Below are positions 1-11,176 of a stretch of DNA of 64,000 bases, piece by piece; the first letter of the stretch is position 1; every line of letters begins with the position of its first letter. The stretch covers positions 62,001-126,000 of the forward strand of contig NZ_NIHC01000006.1 of assembly GCF_002806945.1 (NCBI RefSeq), in the 5' to 3' direction. A model generated the notes under the pieces. It saw nothing but the letters and a program-made list of their open reading frames with translations. It searched no databases and was not told the origin of the DNA. A program made the position numbers and the translations under genes. The stretch comes from Marinobacter salexigens. Its GTDB lineage: Bacteria > Pseudomonadota > Gammaproteobacteria > Pseudomonadales > Oleiphilaceae.

Positions 1-445
1 TAGCCAGCTCACCATCTGTAGTAAAAAGCACCAGACCTGTCGTATTAATATCCAAGCGGCCAATTGATATCCAACGGGTGTCTTTCAATCTGGGCAAACG
101 ATCGAACACCGTTGGCCTGCCTTCGGGGTCCTTTCGGGTGGTTACCTCACCCTCAGGCTTGTTATAGATAAGCACCCGGCGAACGGTAACAGCCGCCGCC
201 GCAACCTCCAGGCGCTTTTCGTCGAGCTCAAAACGATCATTTACCGTGGCCTTCTGGCCCGGCGTAACAGCTTCACCATTCACCGTAAGACGCCCGGCTT
301 CCATCCAGCCTTCTATTTCCCGACGCGAACCGATTCCGGCACGAGCCAGGAGCTTCTGAATCCGCTCAGGGCCTTCATTAGTAACCGCATCAACAACCGG
401 CTTTGCAGTCGGTTTTGCTTTTCTTCCGGGGCGTTCTGACGCCAT
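1..445 (-). CDS. rluB: 23S rRNA pseudouridine synthase RluB, 5' part (3' end outside window)
   Basis: The N-terminal ~148 residues are present; the gene runs off the left edge. Residues ~25-75 form an S4 RNA-binding domain (ERIQKLLARAG...SRREIEGWMEAG) and the RsuA-family catalytic signature GRLDINTTGL lies near residue 135, with its Asp as the expected nucleophile. RluB makes a pseudouridine in helix 80 of 23S rRNA. The ATG at 445 follows an AAGGAT Shine-Dalgarno, and scpB ends 39 bp upstream, so the two are probably co-transcribed. RluB is preferred over RluE/RluF/RsuA from the N-terminal S4 extension and the rluB-scpB-scpA arrangement. The missing C-terminus prevents a full check. Confidence 0.88.
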   Translation of the reverse strand, partial: MASERPGRKAKPTAKPVVDAVTNEGPERIQKLLARAGIGSRREIEGWMEAGRLTVNGEAVTPGQKATVNDRFELDEKRLEVAAAAVTVRRVLIYNKPEGEVTTRKDPEGRPTVFDRLPRLKDTRWISIGRLDINTTGLVLFTTDGELA

Positions 446-483
446 GAAATAATCCTTAATCGCTGACTGATACCCGAATGATA

Positions 484-1125
484 TCAGTGAAATGTCTGGT
501 CTGGCGGGCTTTCGCCCGCAGGCTGCGTCGATGTTGCATCAAACTCGATCTCAGCCTGTATATCCTTTTCAATTTCCCGACCAATTTCTTCCAGATCCCG
601 GATTTCCGACAAAGGCGGTAACTCACCCAGGCCTGAAAGATTGAAATAGTCGAGAAACTGCCGGGTTGTTGCATACATGGCCGGCCGGCCGGGGACATCC
701 CGATGCCCAACAATACGAACCCACTCTCGCTCAAGTAAGGTGCGAATGATATTGCTGCTTACCGCAACACCGCGGATATCTTCAATCTCGCCACGAGTGA
801 TGGGTTGGCGATAGGCAATCAGGGCAAGAGTTTCCAGCAATGCGCGGGAGTAGCGTTGAGGTTTTTCTTCAAACAACCGGCTGACCCAGGGAGCGAACTC
901 ATCACGAACCTGCAGCCGATAACCGCTGGCCACTTTACGCAGTTCAAAGCCACGACCCTCACAGGCATTGCCCAGCAGCATCATAACGTGCTCCATCACC
1001 TGCTTGGCCGGCCGCTCATCCTCGCCAAACAACCCCCTTAACTGGTCGAGAGACAAAGGCTTACCCGCAGCCAGCAGCGCCGCCTCGGCTATAGCTTGAA
1101 TTCTGGAGAGGTCTTTTTCGTTCAT
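484..1125 (-). CDS. scpB: Segregation and condensation protein B, ScpB
   Basis: 213 aa. ScpB is the dimeric winged-helix (kite) subunit of the SMC-ScpA-ScpB condensin-like complex that compacts and segregates the chromosome. The family core is clear: ALLETLALIAYRQPITRGEIEDIRGV (about residues 95-120) and GRPAMYATTRQFLDYFNL (about 145-163), i.e. two tandem winged helices. The acidic C-terminal tail is poorly conserved, as is usual. scpA lies 51 bp upstream on the same strand and rluB follows, the usual scpA-scpB-rluB order. Confidence 0.95.
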   Translation of the reverse strand: MNEKDLSRIQAIAEAALLAAGKPLSLDQLRGLFGEDERPAKQVMEHVMMLLGNACEGRGFELRKVASGYRLQVRDEFAPWVSRLFEEKPQRYSRALLETLALIAYRQPITRGEIEDIRGVAVSSNIIRTLLEREWVRIVGHRDVPGRPAMYATTRQFLDYFNLSGLGELPPLSEIRDLEEIGREIEKDIQAEIEFDATSTQPAGESPPDQTFH

Positions 1126-1176
1126 GATGGGTATCCGTTTATCGCTGCACCGTGTTCCAGTGCATGACCTTCTTTG

Positions 1177-1968
1177 CTAGCGTGCCGCCCGCGCACGCAC
1201 GTGAATAGGGCCCAGTACCTCTGCTTGCACCATTTCTATCAATTGCTCTTTCACCAACTCCAAGGTTGCCAGAAACGTTACCACCACCCCAAGTCGCCCT
1301 TCTTCTATAGTAAACAGGCTCTGAAAGCTGACGAACTGGTCATCCCGCAATACGGACAAGATTGCCGACATTCGCTCTCGGGTGGACAGCCTTTCTCTCT
1401 CAACATGGTGGCTGGTAAAAAGATCGGCGCGATTCAGCACACCTTGAAGGGCAAGAAGCAGATCCCGCATATCAACATCCGGATGCGCTTGATGTGACGG
1501 CAGTTTTGGCAAGGATGCAGACGCAGGAAAGGTATCGCGCTCCATACGCGGCAGTGCATCAATATCTTCCGCCGCTTTTTTAAAGCGCTCATATTGCTGC
1601 AGCCTGCGAATCAGTTCAGCTCGCGGATCCACCTCGTCTTCTTCTTCGGTCTCGTGCCTCGGCAGCAGCATGCGAGACTTTATTTCTGCGAGCGTAGCAG
1701 CCATCACAAGGTATTCTGCCGCCAACTCAAAACGCATGGCTTCTACGGCACCGATATACTCCATGTACTGCCGGGTTATCTCACTGACGTCTATGTCCAG
1801 AATATCCATATTCTGGCGCCGTATGAGATAGAGCAGCAAATCAAGAGGGCCTTCAAAAGCCTCGAGAAATACTGCAAGTGCATCCGGCGGGATATAGAGA
1901 TCACTGGGAAGGTCGACTACCTCCTTCCCCGATACCCGAGCTACCGGCGCCTGATCCGGGTTAGCGAT
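1177..1968 (-). CDS. scpA: Segregation and condensation protein A, ScpA (non-canonical start)
   Basis: ScpA is the kleisin that bridges SMC heads and binds ScpB. The conserved kleisin N-terminus (EAFEGPLDLLLYLIRRQN, encoded at about 1861-1810) and the C-terminal winged helix (LGVVVTFLATLELVKEQLIEM) are intact. The start is odd. A TTG at 1839-1837 falls inside the EGPLDLLLYL motif and would remove essential helix. Upstream, the frame stays open through residues DLYIPPDALAVFLEAFEG to a TGA at 1974-1972 with no ATG, GTG, TTG or CTG. The 5' end is therefore placed at an ATC codon (1968-1966) that overlaps the trpS stop (ATCGCTAA), which suggests translational coupling. The predicted protein is ~263 aa. 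Identity is certain; the exact start is uncertain. Confidence 0.85.
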   Translation of the reverse strand: MANPDQAPVARVSGKEVVDLPSDLYIPPDALAVFLEAFEGPLDLLLYLIRRQNMDILDIDVSEITRQYMEYIGAVEAMRFELAAEYLVMAATLAEIKSRMLLPRHETEEEDEVDPRAELIRRLQQYERFKKAAEDIDALPRMERDTFPASASLPKLPSHQAHPDVDMRDLLLALQGVLNRADLFTSHHVERERLSTRERMSAILSVLRDDQFVSFQSLFTIEEGRLGVVVTFLATLELVKEQLIEMVQAEVLGPIHVRARAAR

Positions 1969-3175
1969 AGCTCAGTCCCATGGCAGCCCTGACTTCTTCC
2001 AAGGTATCTCTGGCTGCATCCCGCGCATGCTCACGACCTTCCTGCAGGATAGAGTGAACAAGGTCAGGGTTGGCTTCGTAGTCAAGTGCCCGCTCCCGCA
2101 AAGGCCGCTGCTCTTCCAGAACCGCATCAATCAAGGGTGTCTTGCAATCGAGGCAACCTATGCCCGCACTGCGGCAACCGGTCTGAACCCATTCTTTGGT
2201 TGCTTCATCGGAATAAACTTTATGCAGACCCCACACCGGGCATTTTTCAGGCTCGCCTGGGTCTGTACGACGCACTCGCTGGGGATCGGTCTGCATGGTA
2301 CGAACTTTCTGAGCCACGCTGTCAGGCTCTTCTCGCAGGCCTATGTAGTTGTTATAGGATTTGGACATTTTTTGTCCGTCCAGCCCCGGCATTTTTGATT
2401 CTGGCGTCAAAAGTGGCTGCGGCTCGGGCAATATGATCTTGCCACCACCCTCGATAAAGCCATAAAGGCGCTCGCGATCACCAAGGGAGATGTTTTGCTG
2501 TTCCATAAGCAGCGCTCGAGCAGTTTCCAACGCCTCCATATCACCCTCTTCCTGGTAACGCTTTTTGAGAGTGCGATACAGTTTGGCGTTTTTCTTGCCC
2601 ATCTTCACGATGGCAGATTCCGCCTGCTCTTCAAACCCGGGCTCGCGCCCATAAATATGGTTAAACCGGCGCGCAATTTCGCGGGTGATTTCCACATGGG
2701 ACACCTGGTCTGCACCTACAGGTACCTTACCCGCGCGATACATCAGTATGTCTGCAGTCTGCAGCAGGGGGTACCCAAGAAAGCCATAGGTGGCCAGATC
2801 CTTTTCCCGCAGTTTTTCCTGCTGATCCTTGTAGGTGGGAATCCGCTCCAACCAACCCAGCGGTGTGATCATGGACAGAAGCAGGTGCAGTTCCGCATGC
2901 TCAGGCACCTGAGACTGGATAAACATGGTGGAGGAGCCAGGGTTGACCCCTGAAGCCAGCCAATCGATAACCATGTCCCAGACGCTTTGTTCGATGCCGG
3001 ACGGATCATCGTATTGTGTTGTCAGGGCATGCCAATCGGCAATAAAGAAGAAGCACTCAAACTCGTGCTGGAGTTTCACCCAGTTTTTCAGCACACCGTG
3101 GTAGTGGCCGAGGTGAAGCTTGCCGGTCGGACGCATGCCGGACAAAACTCTTTGCTGGGAATCGACAGAACTCAA
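1961..3175 (-). CDS. trpS: Tryptophanyl-tRNA synthetase with a four-Cys (Fe-S type) motif
   Basis: 404 aa. Class I synthetase that charges tRNA-Trp. The HIGH-type motif HLGH is at residues 21-24 and KMSKS at 269-273. It is longer than the ~334-aa E. coli type. It carries C312-x21-C334-x6-C341-x2-C344, nearly the spacing of the [4Fe-4S] site described for Thermotoga maritima TrpRS (x22-x6-x2). The start is a TTG at 3175: AAGGAG lies 8 nt upstream and the upstream GTG is out of frame. The gene follows a good sigma70 promoter (3255-3283), and its stop codon overlaps the presumed scpA start. Confidence 0.95.
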   Translation of the reverse strand: MSSVDSQQRVLSGMRPTGKLHLGHYHGVLKNWVKLQHEFECFFFIADWHALTTQYDDPSGIEQSVWDMVIDWLASGVNPGSSTMFIQSQVPEHAELHLLLSMITPLGWLERIPTYKDQQEKLREKDLATYGFLGYPLLQTADILMYRAGKVPVGADQVSHVEITREIARRFNHIYGREPGFEEQAESAIVKMGKKNAKLYRTLKKRYQEEGDMEALETARALLMEQQNISLGDRERLYGFIEGGGKIILPEPQPLLTPESKMPGLDGQKMSKSYNNYIGLREEPDSVAQKVRTMQTDPQRVRRTDPGEPEKCPVWGLHKVYSDEATKEWVQTGCRSAGIGCLDCKTPLIDAVLEEQRPLRERALDYEANPDLVHSILQEGREHARDAARDTLEEVRAAMGLSYR

Positions 3176-3254
3176 AGCACGAACTCCTTCTTTCTGTTTT
3201 AAAGGTGCCTGATTTACCGCATATATGCAGCTTCAGAAATCAGGCTGACCGGGC

Positions 3255-3283
3255 ATTATAGTCGCAACATCCGTCTGCGTTAA
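3255..3283 (-). promoter_or_regulatory. Sigma70-type promoter for trpS-scpA-scpB-rluB
   Basis: On the minus strand, TTAACG (3283-3278) is followed by a 17-nt spacer and a perfect TATAAT (3260-3255), about 80 nt upstream of the trpS start codon. It is the only convincing promoter in this gap. Confidence 0.55.
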
Positions 3284-3320
3284 GCAAACAGTTATAAAAC
3301 TGTTCGCCTATAACGCGAAA

Positions 3321-3348
3321 CCCCCGGAATTCTTTCGAACCCGGGGGC
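3321..3348 (-). terminator. Terminator-like hairpin after sucD
   Basis: A stem of CCCCCGG against CCGGGGG with a loop of about 14 nt lies 23 bp past the sucD stop codon, followed on the minus strand by TTT. It separates the sucCD unit from the trpS operon. Confidence 0.65.
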
Positions 3349-3370
3349 TTGTTTTCGGTTGCGAACCGGC

Positions 3371-4243
3371 TTACCAGCCAGTCACTTCCTTCAAAGCCTT
3401 GCCAATATCGGCCAAGCTGCGCACGGTTTTAACACCGGCATCATTCAACGCCGCAAACTTTTCGTCTGCCGTGCCTTTACCACCAGAGATGATAGCTCCG
3501 GCGTGGCCCATACGCTTGCCTGGAGGTGCAGTAACACCGGCAATATAGGCAACCACTGGCTTGGTGACGTTTTCCTTGATGAAAGCAGCCGCTTCTTCTT
3601 CAGCGGTACCGCCGATTTCACCGATCATCACAATTGCTTCTGTTTGCGGATCGTTCTGCAGCAGCTCAAGGATATCGATGAAGTTGGAACCCGGAATCGG
3701 GTCACCACCGATGCCTACGCAAGAAGACTGACCGTAGCCGAAGTCTGTGGTCTGCTTGACCGCTTCGTAAGTCAGGGTACCGGAACGGGACACGATGCCC
3801 ACCTTGCCTGGCTTGTGGATGTGGCCCGGCATGATGCCAATCTTGCACTCGCCCGGGGTGATAACACCTGGGCAGTTAGGACCAATCATGCGAACGCCTT
3901 TACGATCAACGTATTCTTTGGCGTACAGCATGTCGATAGTCGGGATACCTTCGGTGATGCACACAATCAACTCGATGCCGGCATCAGCCGCTTCAATGAT
4001 TGCGTCTTTACAGAAGGGAGCCGGAACGTAGATCACGGTAGCCTCAGCTCCGGTTTTTTCTACTGCTTCGCGAACAGTATTGAATACTGGCAAGCCCAAA
4101 TGCTCAGTACCGCCCTTACCCGGGCTGACACCACCAACCATTTTGGTGCCATACTCGATGGCCTGTTCTGAGTGGAAGGTACCCTGCGCGCCGGTAAAGC
4201 CCTGGCAGATAACCTTGGTGTCTTTATTAATCAGGATGCTCAT
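3371..4243 (-). CDS. sucD: Succinyl-CoA synthetase alpha subunit (ADP/GDP-forming)
   Basis: 290 aa, usual length. The alpha subunit binds CoA and carries the phosphorylated histidine of the alpha2beta2 (or alpha-beta) enzyme that converts succinyl-CoA to succinate with NTP formation. The CoA-binding Rossmann fold is N-terminal ([19 protein letters not shown], residues 15-33) and the phospho-His is H247 in [10 protein letters not shown]. The ATG overlaps the sucC stop by one base (TAATG), so translation is coupled to sucC. Confidence 0.98.
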   Translation of the reverse strand: MSILINKDTKVICQGFTGAQGTFHSEQAIEYGTKMVGGVSPGKGGTEHLGLPVFNTVREAVEKTGAEATVIYVPAPFCKDAIIEAADAGIELIVCITEGIPTIDMLYAKEYVDRKGVRMIGPNCPGVITPGECKIGIMPGHIHKPGKVGIVSRSGTLTYEAVKQTTDFGYGQSSCVGIGGDPIPGSNFIDILELLQNDPQTEAIVMIGEIGGTAEEEAAAFIKENVTKPVVAYIAGVTAPPGKRMGHAGAIISGGKGTADEKFAALNDAGVKTVRSLADIGKALKEVTGW

Positions 4244-5409
4244 TATTTACCCCCTGCGGCTTTAACAACTTGCTCTGCAGCATCCGCCAGACTGGTGGCG
4301 GCGATAATGTTCAGGCCACTTTCGGCAAGTACCTTGGTGCCCTTCTCAGCGTTGTTGCCTTCAAGGCGCACAACCACAGGAACCTTGACGCCGACTTCTT
4401 TGACCGCGCCAATAATGCCTTCGGCGATCATGTCGCAGCGCACAATACCACCGAAGATGTTAACCAGTACGGCTTGCACTGCGTCGTCAGACAAGATGAT
4501 CTTGAACGCTTCGGAAACGCGCTCTTTCGTTGCACCGCCGCCCACATCAAGGAAGTTTGCCGGCTCACCGCCAGACAGCTTGATGATGTCCATGGTACCC
4601 ATGGCCAGGCCAGCACCGTTAACCATGCAGCCAATGTTGCCATCGAGCGCTACGTAGTTGAGTTCCCATTTGGCAGCTTCCGCTTCACGAGAATCTTCCT
4701 GGGAAGGATCGTGCATTTCCTGGATTTTCTTCTGGCGGTACAGAGCGTTGCCGTCGACACCAATCTTGGCGTCCAGGCAGTGCAAGTCACCGGCCGGAGT
4801 AATGACCAGCGGGTTGATTTCCAGCAGAGCCAAGTCACGATCTTCAAACAGTTTTGCCAAGCCCATGAAAATCTTGGTGAACTGCCCGATCTGCTTGCCT
4901 TCAAGGCCGAGTTTGAATGCCAACTCGCGACCCTGGAATGGCTGTGCGCCCACCAGCGGATCAATTTCAGCTCTCAGGATCTTTTCCGGAGTTTCTTCAG
5001 CAACCGTCTCGATCTCGACCCCACCTTCAGTGGATGCCATGAATACAATGCGACGGGAAGCACGATCAACAACCGCGCCCAGATACAGTTCCTGATCAAT
5101 ATCGGTCAGGGACTCAACCAGGATCTTGCTGACTGGCTGGCCGTTTTCGTCTGTCTGATAAGTTACCAGGTTCTTACCCAGCCACTTTTCAGCAAACTCA
5201 CGAATTTCCTCTTTGCTCTTGACCAGCTTTACGCCGCCAGCCTTACCACGGCCACCCGCGTGAACCTGGGCTTTGACCACCCACGCATCGCCGCCAATTT
5301 CATCAGCGGCTGCAACCGCATCTTTAGGAGTATCGCAGGCAATGCCTTGAGATACGGGCAGGCCATATTCAGCGAAAAGCTGTTTGCCCTGATATTCATG
5401 CAAATTCAT
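4243..5409 (-). CDS. sucC: Succinyl-CoA synthetase beta subunit
   Basis: 388 aa, as in E. coli. The ATP-grasp domain is N-terminal ([40 protein letters not shown] around residues 45-62) and the ligase domain C-terminal ([17 protein letters not shown]). It binds nucleotide and succinate and pairs with SucD, encoded immediately downstream. It is separated from lpdA by 196 bp that contain a terminator-like hairpin, so sucCD may also have its own promoter. No strong -35/-10 pair is evident there. Confidence 0.98.
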   Translation of the reverse strand: MNLHEYQGKQLFAEYGLPVSQGIACDTPKDAVAAADEIGGDAWVVKAQVHAGGRGKAGGVKLVKSKEEIREFAEKWLGKNLVTYQTDENGQPVSKILVESLTDIDQELYLGAVVDRASRRIVFMASTEGGVEIETVAEETPEKILRAEIDPLVGAQPFQGRELAFKLGLEGKQIGQFTKIFMGLAKLFEDRDLALLEINPLVITPAGDLHCLDAKIGVDGNALYRQKKIQEMHDPSQEDSREAEAAKWELNYVALDGNIGCMVNGAGLAMGTMDIIKLSGGEPANFLDVGGGATKERVSEAFKIILSDDAVQAVLVNIFGGIVRCDMIAEGIIGAVKEVGVKVPVVVRLEGNNAEKGTKVLAESGLNIIAATSLADAAEQVVKAAGGK

Positions 5410-5566
5410 AGTTTAGTGTCCCGCTTTTTGATGGAGGATAACCACGTACGGAAGTGAACCCGCTACTCCCCGCAAGAGGAGCCTTAAACGCGAATTCTGT
5501 TCGGTGAGCAAGGGGGTCACCTCAGCTCACCACGATCGCAAACGGAAATCTGTCTTTTTATAGTAA

Positions 5567-5590
5567 AGGGGCGCCATTGCGGACGCCCCT
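5567..5590 (-). terminator. Terminator-like hairpin after lpdA
   Basis: AGGGGCG (5567-5573) pairs with CGCCCCT (5584-5590) around a 10-nt loop, 16 bp beyond the lpdA stop codon. On the minus strand it is followed by TTACTATAAAAAG, so the T-tract is weak and read-through into sucCD is likely. Confidence 0.5.
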
Positions 5591-5605
5591 CCTTCCTGTT
5601 TTGCG

Positions 5606-7078
<1,473 letters not shown>

Positions 7079-7083
7079 TCAGC

Positions 7084-8313
7084 TCACACGTCCAGCAGAA
7101 TACGCGCCGGGTCCTCAAGCATGTCCTTGATGGCCACAAGGAACTGCACCGCTTCCTTGCCATCCACCATGCGGTGGTCATAGGACAGCGCAAGGTACAT
7201 CATCGGACGGATTTTTACCTTGCCATTGACCGCCATCGGGCGCTCCTGGATCTTATGCATGCCCAGAATAGCTGTTTGCGGTGGGTTCAGGATCGGCGTA
7301 GAAAGCAGCGAGCCAAAAATGCCACCGTTAGTGATGGTAAAGGTGCCACCGGTCATATCTTCAATCGCGAGCTTGCCATCTTTTGCTTTGGTGCCGTACT
7401 CAACAATTTTCTTCTCGATATCGGCCAGGCCCAATGCATCGACATCACGGACGACAGGCACAACCAAACCACGCTCGGTGGATACCGCAACACCGATATC
7501 CTGGTAGCCGTGGTAAACCATATCGTTACCGTCGATAGACGCGTTAACCGCAGGGAAGCGCTTCAATGCTTCGGTGGCAGCTTTAGCGAAGAAAGACATG
7601 AAGCCCAACTTGATATCATGACGCTTAACGAAGCTGTCCTGATATTGCTTGCGCAGTTCCATGATAGGGCCCATGTCGACCTCGTTGAAGGTCGTTAACA
7701 TGGCTGCTGTTTGCTGCGCATTAACCAGGCGTTTTGCGATACTGGCGCGCAGGCGGGTCATGGGCACACGTTTTTGCGGGCGCTCACCGGCGGCGACATT
7801 CACTTCAGGCATAGCGGCTGGCGCGGCTGCCTTAGAGGCTTCGCCTGAAGACTTAGCAGCATCCACATGATTTTGAACGTCTTCTTTTGTAACGCGACCG
7901 TCTTTCCCAGTGCCTTTTACAGCACTCGGATCAACATTGTTCTCATCAGCGAGCTTACGCGCAGCCGGGCTAAGAATAGCGTCAGCTGACTCCTGGCTCT
8001 GCTCAGCTTTCGCCTCGTCTTTGTCGGCATCGGCCGTGCTGGCCTTACTTTCAGAAACGCCAGCGTCAGCCACGGCACCGGCTTTAAATTTACCGATCAG
8101 TTCACCGCTCTCTACGGTGTCGCCTTCGCCTTTAACAATTTCCTCGATGACGCCGTCAGCAGGTGCGACTACTTCGAGAACTACTTTGTCGGTTTCGATA
8201 TCGACAATCAGGTCGTCGCGTGAACAGGCTTCGCCAGGCTGTTTATGCCAAGTCGCGACGGTACCCTCTGCGACCGACTCCGGGAATACGGGGGCTTTAA
8301 TCTCAGTAGACAT
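7084..8313 (-). CDS. sucB: 2-Oxoglutarate dehydrogenase E2, dihydrolipoamide succinyltransferase
   Basis: 409 aa. There is one N-terminal lipoyl domain with the lipoylated Lys at K43 (ETDKVVLEV), a Ala/Asp/Glu-rich linker (about 80-110), a peripheral-subunit-binding domain ([11 protein letters not shown]...[11 protein letters not shown], about 113-145) and the catalytic acyltransferase domain ending in the HRMVDGKEA active-site motif. It forms the core of the OGDH complex between SucA (E1, 25 bp upstream) and LpdA (E3, 35 bp downstream). Confidence 0.97.
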   Translation of the reverse strand: MSTEIKAPVFPESVAEGTVATWHKQPGEACSRDDLIVDIETDKVVLEVVAPADGVIEEIVKGEGDTVESGELIGKFKAGAVADAGVSESKASTADADKDEAKAEQSQESADAILSPAARKLADENNVDPSAVKGTGKDGRVTKEDVQNHVDAAKSSGEASKAAAPAAMPEVNVAAGERPQKRVPMTRLRASIAKRLVNAQQTAAMLTTFNEVDMGPIMELRKQYQDSFVKRHDIKLGFMSFFAKAATEALKRFPAVNASIDGNDMVYHGYQDIGVAVSTERGLVVPVVRDVDALGLADIEKKIVEYGTKAKDGKLAIEDMTGGTFTITNGGIFGSLLSTPILNPPQTAILGMHKIQERPMAVNGKVKIRPMMYLALSYDHRMVDGKEAVQFLVAIKDMLEDPARILLDV

Positions 8314-8338
8314 TACGGTTCCTTAGTTCGGTAGCTCG

Positions 8339-11176
8339 TCAGATTTCAAACGCGTCATTTACAAGTTTTTTCTGTTCTTCAATATGCACAGACATATGAC
8401 CTGCTGCCGGAGCTGCAGAAGCCTTTCGGCCAGCATACTGAAGATGCAGCTTGGGATTCAGGCGTTGCAGCGCGTTACGCATATGGTGCTGACTGCAATA
8501 CCAGGCACCCTGGTTCATTGGCTCTTCCTGGCACCAGACAACAGTCTTGATCTTGGGGTACTGCGCCAGAGTCTCATCCAGATCCTCTCCGGGGAACGGA
8601 TAAAGCTGTTCAATACGCACAAGGGCAACGTCGTCTCGCTCTTCGGTTTTCTTCTTCTCCAGCAAGTCATAATAGACCTTGCCGCTACAAAGAATGACCC
8701 GGGTGACCTTTTTCGCTTCAGGCAGCTCTTTCTCGGGAAGTACTGTCTGGAAGGTACCTGAGGTCAGGTCTTCAAGATCCGACGTGGCTTCCTTGTGACG
8801 CAACAGGCTCTTGGGCGTGATTGCGACCAGAGGCTTACGCAGCGGGCGCTTAACCTGACGACGCAGCATGTGGAACACCTGCGAAGGTGTCGTGGGTACG
8901 CACACCTGAATGTTGTGCTCTGCAGAAAGCTGGAGGAAGCGTTCAAGGCGAGCAGAACTGTGCTCAGGCCCCTGCCCTTCATAGCCGTGCGGCAGCAACA
9001 GTGTGAGCCCGCACAGACGTCCCCACTTGTGCTCGCCGCTGGTCAGGAACTGGTCGATAACCACCTGGGCGCCGTTTGCAAAATCGCCAAACTGGGCTTC
9101 CCAGATAACCAGAGCGTTCGGAGCCGTTGTTGCATAGCCATACTCGAACGCCATCACCGCCATTTCAGACAGCAACGAGTCGTATATTTCAAACTTTGGC
9201 TGCTTGTCAGAGAGTTGTGAGAGCGCTATGTGCCTCGAACCATCTTTCTGGTTGTGCAAAACCGCATGGCGATGCGAGAAGGTTCCACGGCCTACGTCTT
9301 GCCCGGTCAAACGCACTGGATGCCCTTCGTTGAGCAAAGTGGCATACGCCATGATCTCTGCATAACCCCAGTTCATGGGTAAGGCACCAGCCGTCATTTT
9401 GTCACGGTCAGAAACGATTTTGGATACTTGACGCTGAACACTGAACCCTTCGGGCACCTGAGTCAGCTTTTTACCCAGCTTCTGAATAGTCTTCAAAGGC
9501 ACACTGGATTTGCACTTGGCAGTCCAGGCGTGGCCCAGATACGGAGCCCAGTCAACGTAGAGGTCTTTGTTGGGCTCTTTCACCAGAGATTTGACCACGT
9601 GCTCGCCGTTATCCAGCGCATCACGATACTCATTCTCCATCTGTTTGACTTCGTCTTCTGTCACAACACCTGCAGCAACCAGCTTCTCGGCGTAGATGGT
9701 GCGTGTCGTTTTCAGTTTACGAATTTTCTCGTACATCATCGGCTGGGTTGCAGCAGGCTCATCCGCTTCGTTGTGTCCACGGCGACGATAGCAAACCAGA
9801 TCAATAACCACGTCACCTTTGAACTCATTGCGATAATCCATCGCCATCTGAGTCACGAAAACCACAGCGTCAGGATCGTCTGCGTTCACATGTAGTATGG
9901 GTGCCTGAACCATCTTGGCGATGTCAGTGCAATACTCTGTGGAACGGGCATCTTCCTGTTTACTGGTGGTAAAGCCAACCTGGTTATTGATTACGATGTG
10001 GATAGTACCACCCACGCCGAAACCACGGGTCTGGGACATCTGGAAGGTTTCCATAACCACGCCCTGGCCCGCAAATGCGGCATCACCGTGCATGATGACG
10101 GGGACAACCTGATTGCCTACTGTGTCATTGCGGCGGGTCTGGCGTGCACGCACAGATCCCTCGGCAACCGGAGATACAATCTCAAGATGCGACGGGTTAA
10201 AGGCCATCGCCAGATGAACTTCGCCGCCTTCCGTCATCACGTTAGACGAGAAACCCTGGTGGTACTTCACATCACCAGAACCGGAATCGGCCAGTCTTTT
10301 TCCTTCAAACTCGTCAAACAGTTCCTTGGGGTTTTTGCCCAGGGTATTGACCAGAATATTAAGTCGGCCACGGTGCGCCATACCCAGAACAATTTCCTTG
10401 GCGCCATAATGACCGGCACGCTGGATAAGTTCGTCCATACACGGGATAAGGCTTTCACCACCTTCCAGGCCAAAACGCTTAACGCCGGGATAACGGGAGC
10501 CAAGGTATTTTTCCAGGCCTTCAGCCGCTGTCAGGCGTTCAAGAATGTGGGTACGGGTTTTGGGTTCAAAGTTAGGCTCAGACCGAACCGGTTCCATACG
10601 CTGCTGAAACCAACGCTTGATGCGGGTATCAACCACGTGCATGTATTCGGCACCGATGCTTCCGCAGTAGGTTTCGCGAAGGCCATCGTAAATATCGCCA
10701 AGCTTCATGGTGTCAGAACCGAAGCTCAGGGAACCTGTCTGGAACTCAAGATCACGATCTGACTCAAGCAGGTCGTGAAACGACAAATCCAGATCTTCTA
10801 CCTTCGGACGATTCCAAACGCCGAGCGGATCAAGCTTTGCTTCCTGATGTCCGCGGAAACGGTAAGCGTTGATTAGCTGAAGAACACGAATCTGCTTTTT
10901 ATCAGCATCGGAGGTAACGCCAGCAGGCACGCTGCTCGTCGATAAAAAACGCTGATTGCGGGAGATGTGTTCAAACTGTTCCCGTATAGAAGAGTGAATA
11001 ACGTCACGACCATGTTTGCCGTCAACGCTTGGAAGCTTGTCAAAATAGCTGCGCCACTCTTCAGGAACGGCATTAGGGTCTGTCAGGTAGGTTTCAAAAA
11101 GCTGTTCAACATACGCCAGATTTCCACCTTGTAAGTGGGACGTCTGCCATAACTGTTCCATCATGCTTTCTTGCAT
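8339..11176 (-). CDS. sucA: 2-Oxoglutarate dehydrogenase E1 component
   Basis: About 945 aa. TPP-dependent decarboxylase of the TCA cycle. Family motifs include LEGGESLIPCMDELI, MAHRGRLNILVN, GDAAFAGQGVVMET (TPP/Mg region) and GHNEADEPAATQPMMY. The frame opens upstream to 11245, but the ATG at 11176 (MQESMMEQLWQTSH) is preferred: it matches the family N-terminus and has AGGTGA 10 nt upstream. The extra 23 residues do not look like the family. The gap to sdhB holds only weak hairpins, so read-through from sdh is plausible. Confidence 0.95.
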   Translation of the reverse strand: MQESMMEQLWQTSHLQGGNLAYVEQLFETYLTDPNAVPEEWRSYFDKLPSVDGKHGRDVIHSSIREQFEHISRNQRFLSTSSVPAGVTSDADKKQIRVLQLINAYRFRGHQEAKLDPLGVWNRPKVEDLDLSFHDLLESDRDLEFQTGSLSFGSDTMKLGDIYDGLRETYCGSIGAEYMHVVDTRIKRWFQQRMEPVRSEPNFEPKTRTHILERLTAAEGLEKYLGSRYPGVKRFGLEGGESLIPCMDELIQRAGHYGAKEIVLGMAHRGRLNILVNTLGKNPKELFDEFEGKRLADSGSGDVKYHQGFSSNVMTEGGEVHLAMAFNPSHLEIVSPVAEGSVRARQTRRNDTVGNQVVPVIMHGDAAFAGQGVVMETFQMSQTRGFGVGGTIHIVINNQVGFTTSKQEDARSTEYCTDIAKMVQAPILHVNADDPDAVVFVTQMAMDYRNEFKGDVVIDLVCYRRRGHNEADEPAATQPMMYEKIRKLKTTRTIYAEKLVAAGVVTEDEVKQMENEYRDALDNGEHVVKSLVKEPNKDLYVDWAPYLGHAWTAKCKSSVPLKTIQKLGKKLTQVPEGFSVQRQVSKIVSDRDKMTAGALPMNWGYAEIMAYATLLNEGHPVRLTGQDVGRGTFSHRHAVLHNQKDGSRHIALSQLSDKQPKFEIYDSLLSEMAVMAFEYGYATTAPNALVIWEAQFGDFANGAQVVIDQFLTSGEHKWGRLCGLTLLLPHGYEGQGPEHSSARLERFLQLSAEHNIQVCVPTTPSQVFHMLRRQVKRPLRKPLVAITPKSLLRHKEATSDLEDLTSGTFQTVLPEKELPEAKKVTRVILCSGKVYYDLLEKKKTEERDDVALVRIEQLYPFPGEDLDETLAQYPKIKTVVWCQEEPMNQGAWYCSQHHMRNALQRLNPKLHLQYAGRKASAAPAAGHMSVHIEEQKKLVNDAFEI

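Noticed and set aside
4270..5457. A 395-codon open frame opposite sucC
   Set aside because: Antisense shadow of sucC without motifs.
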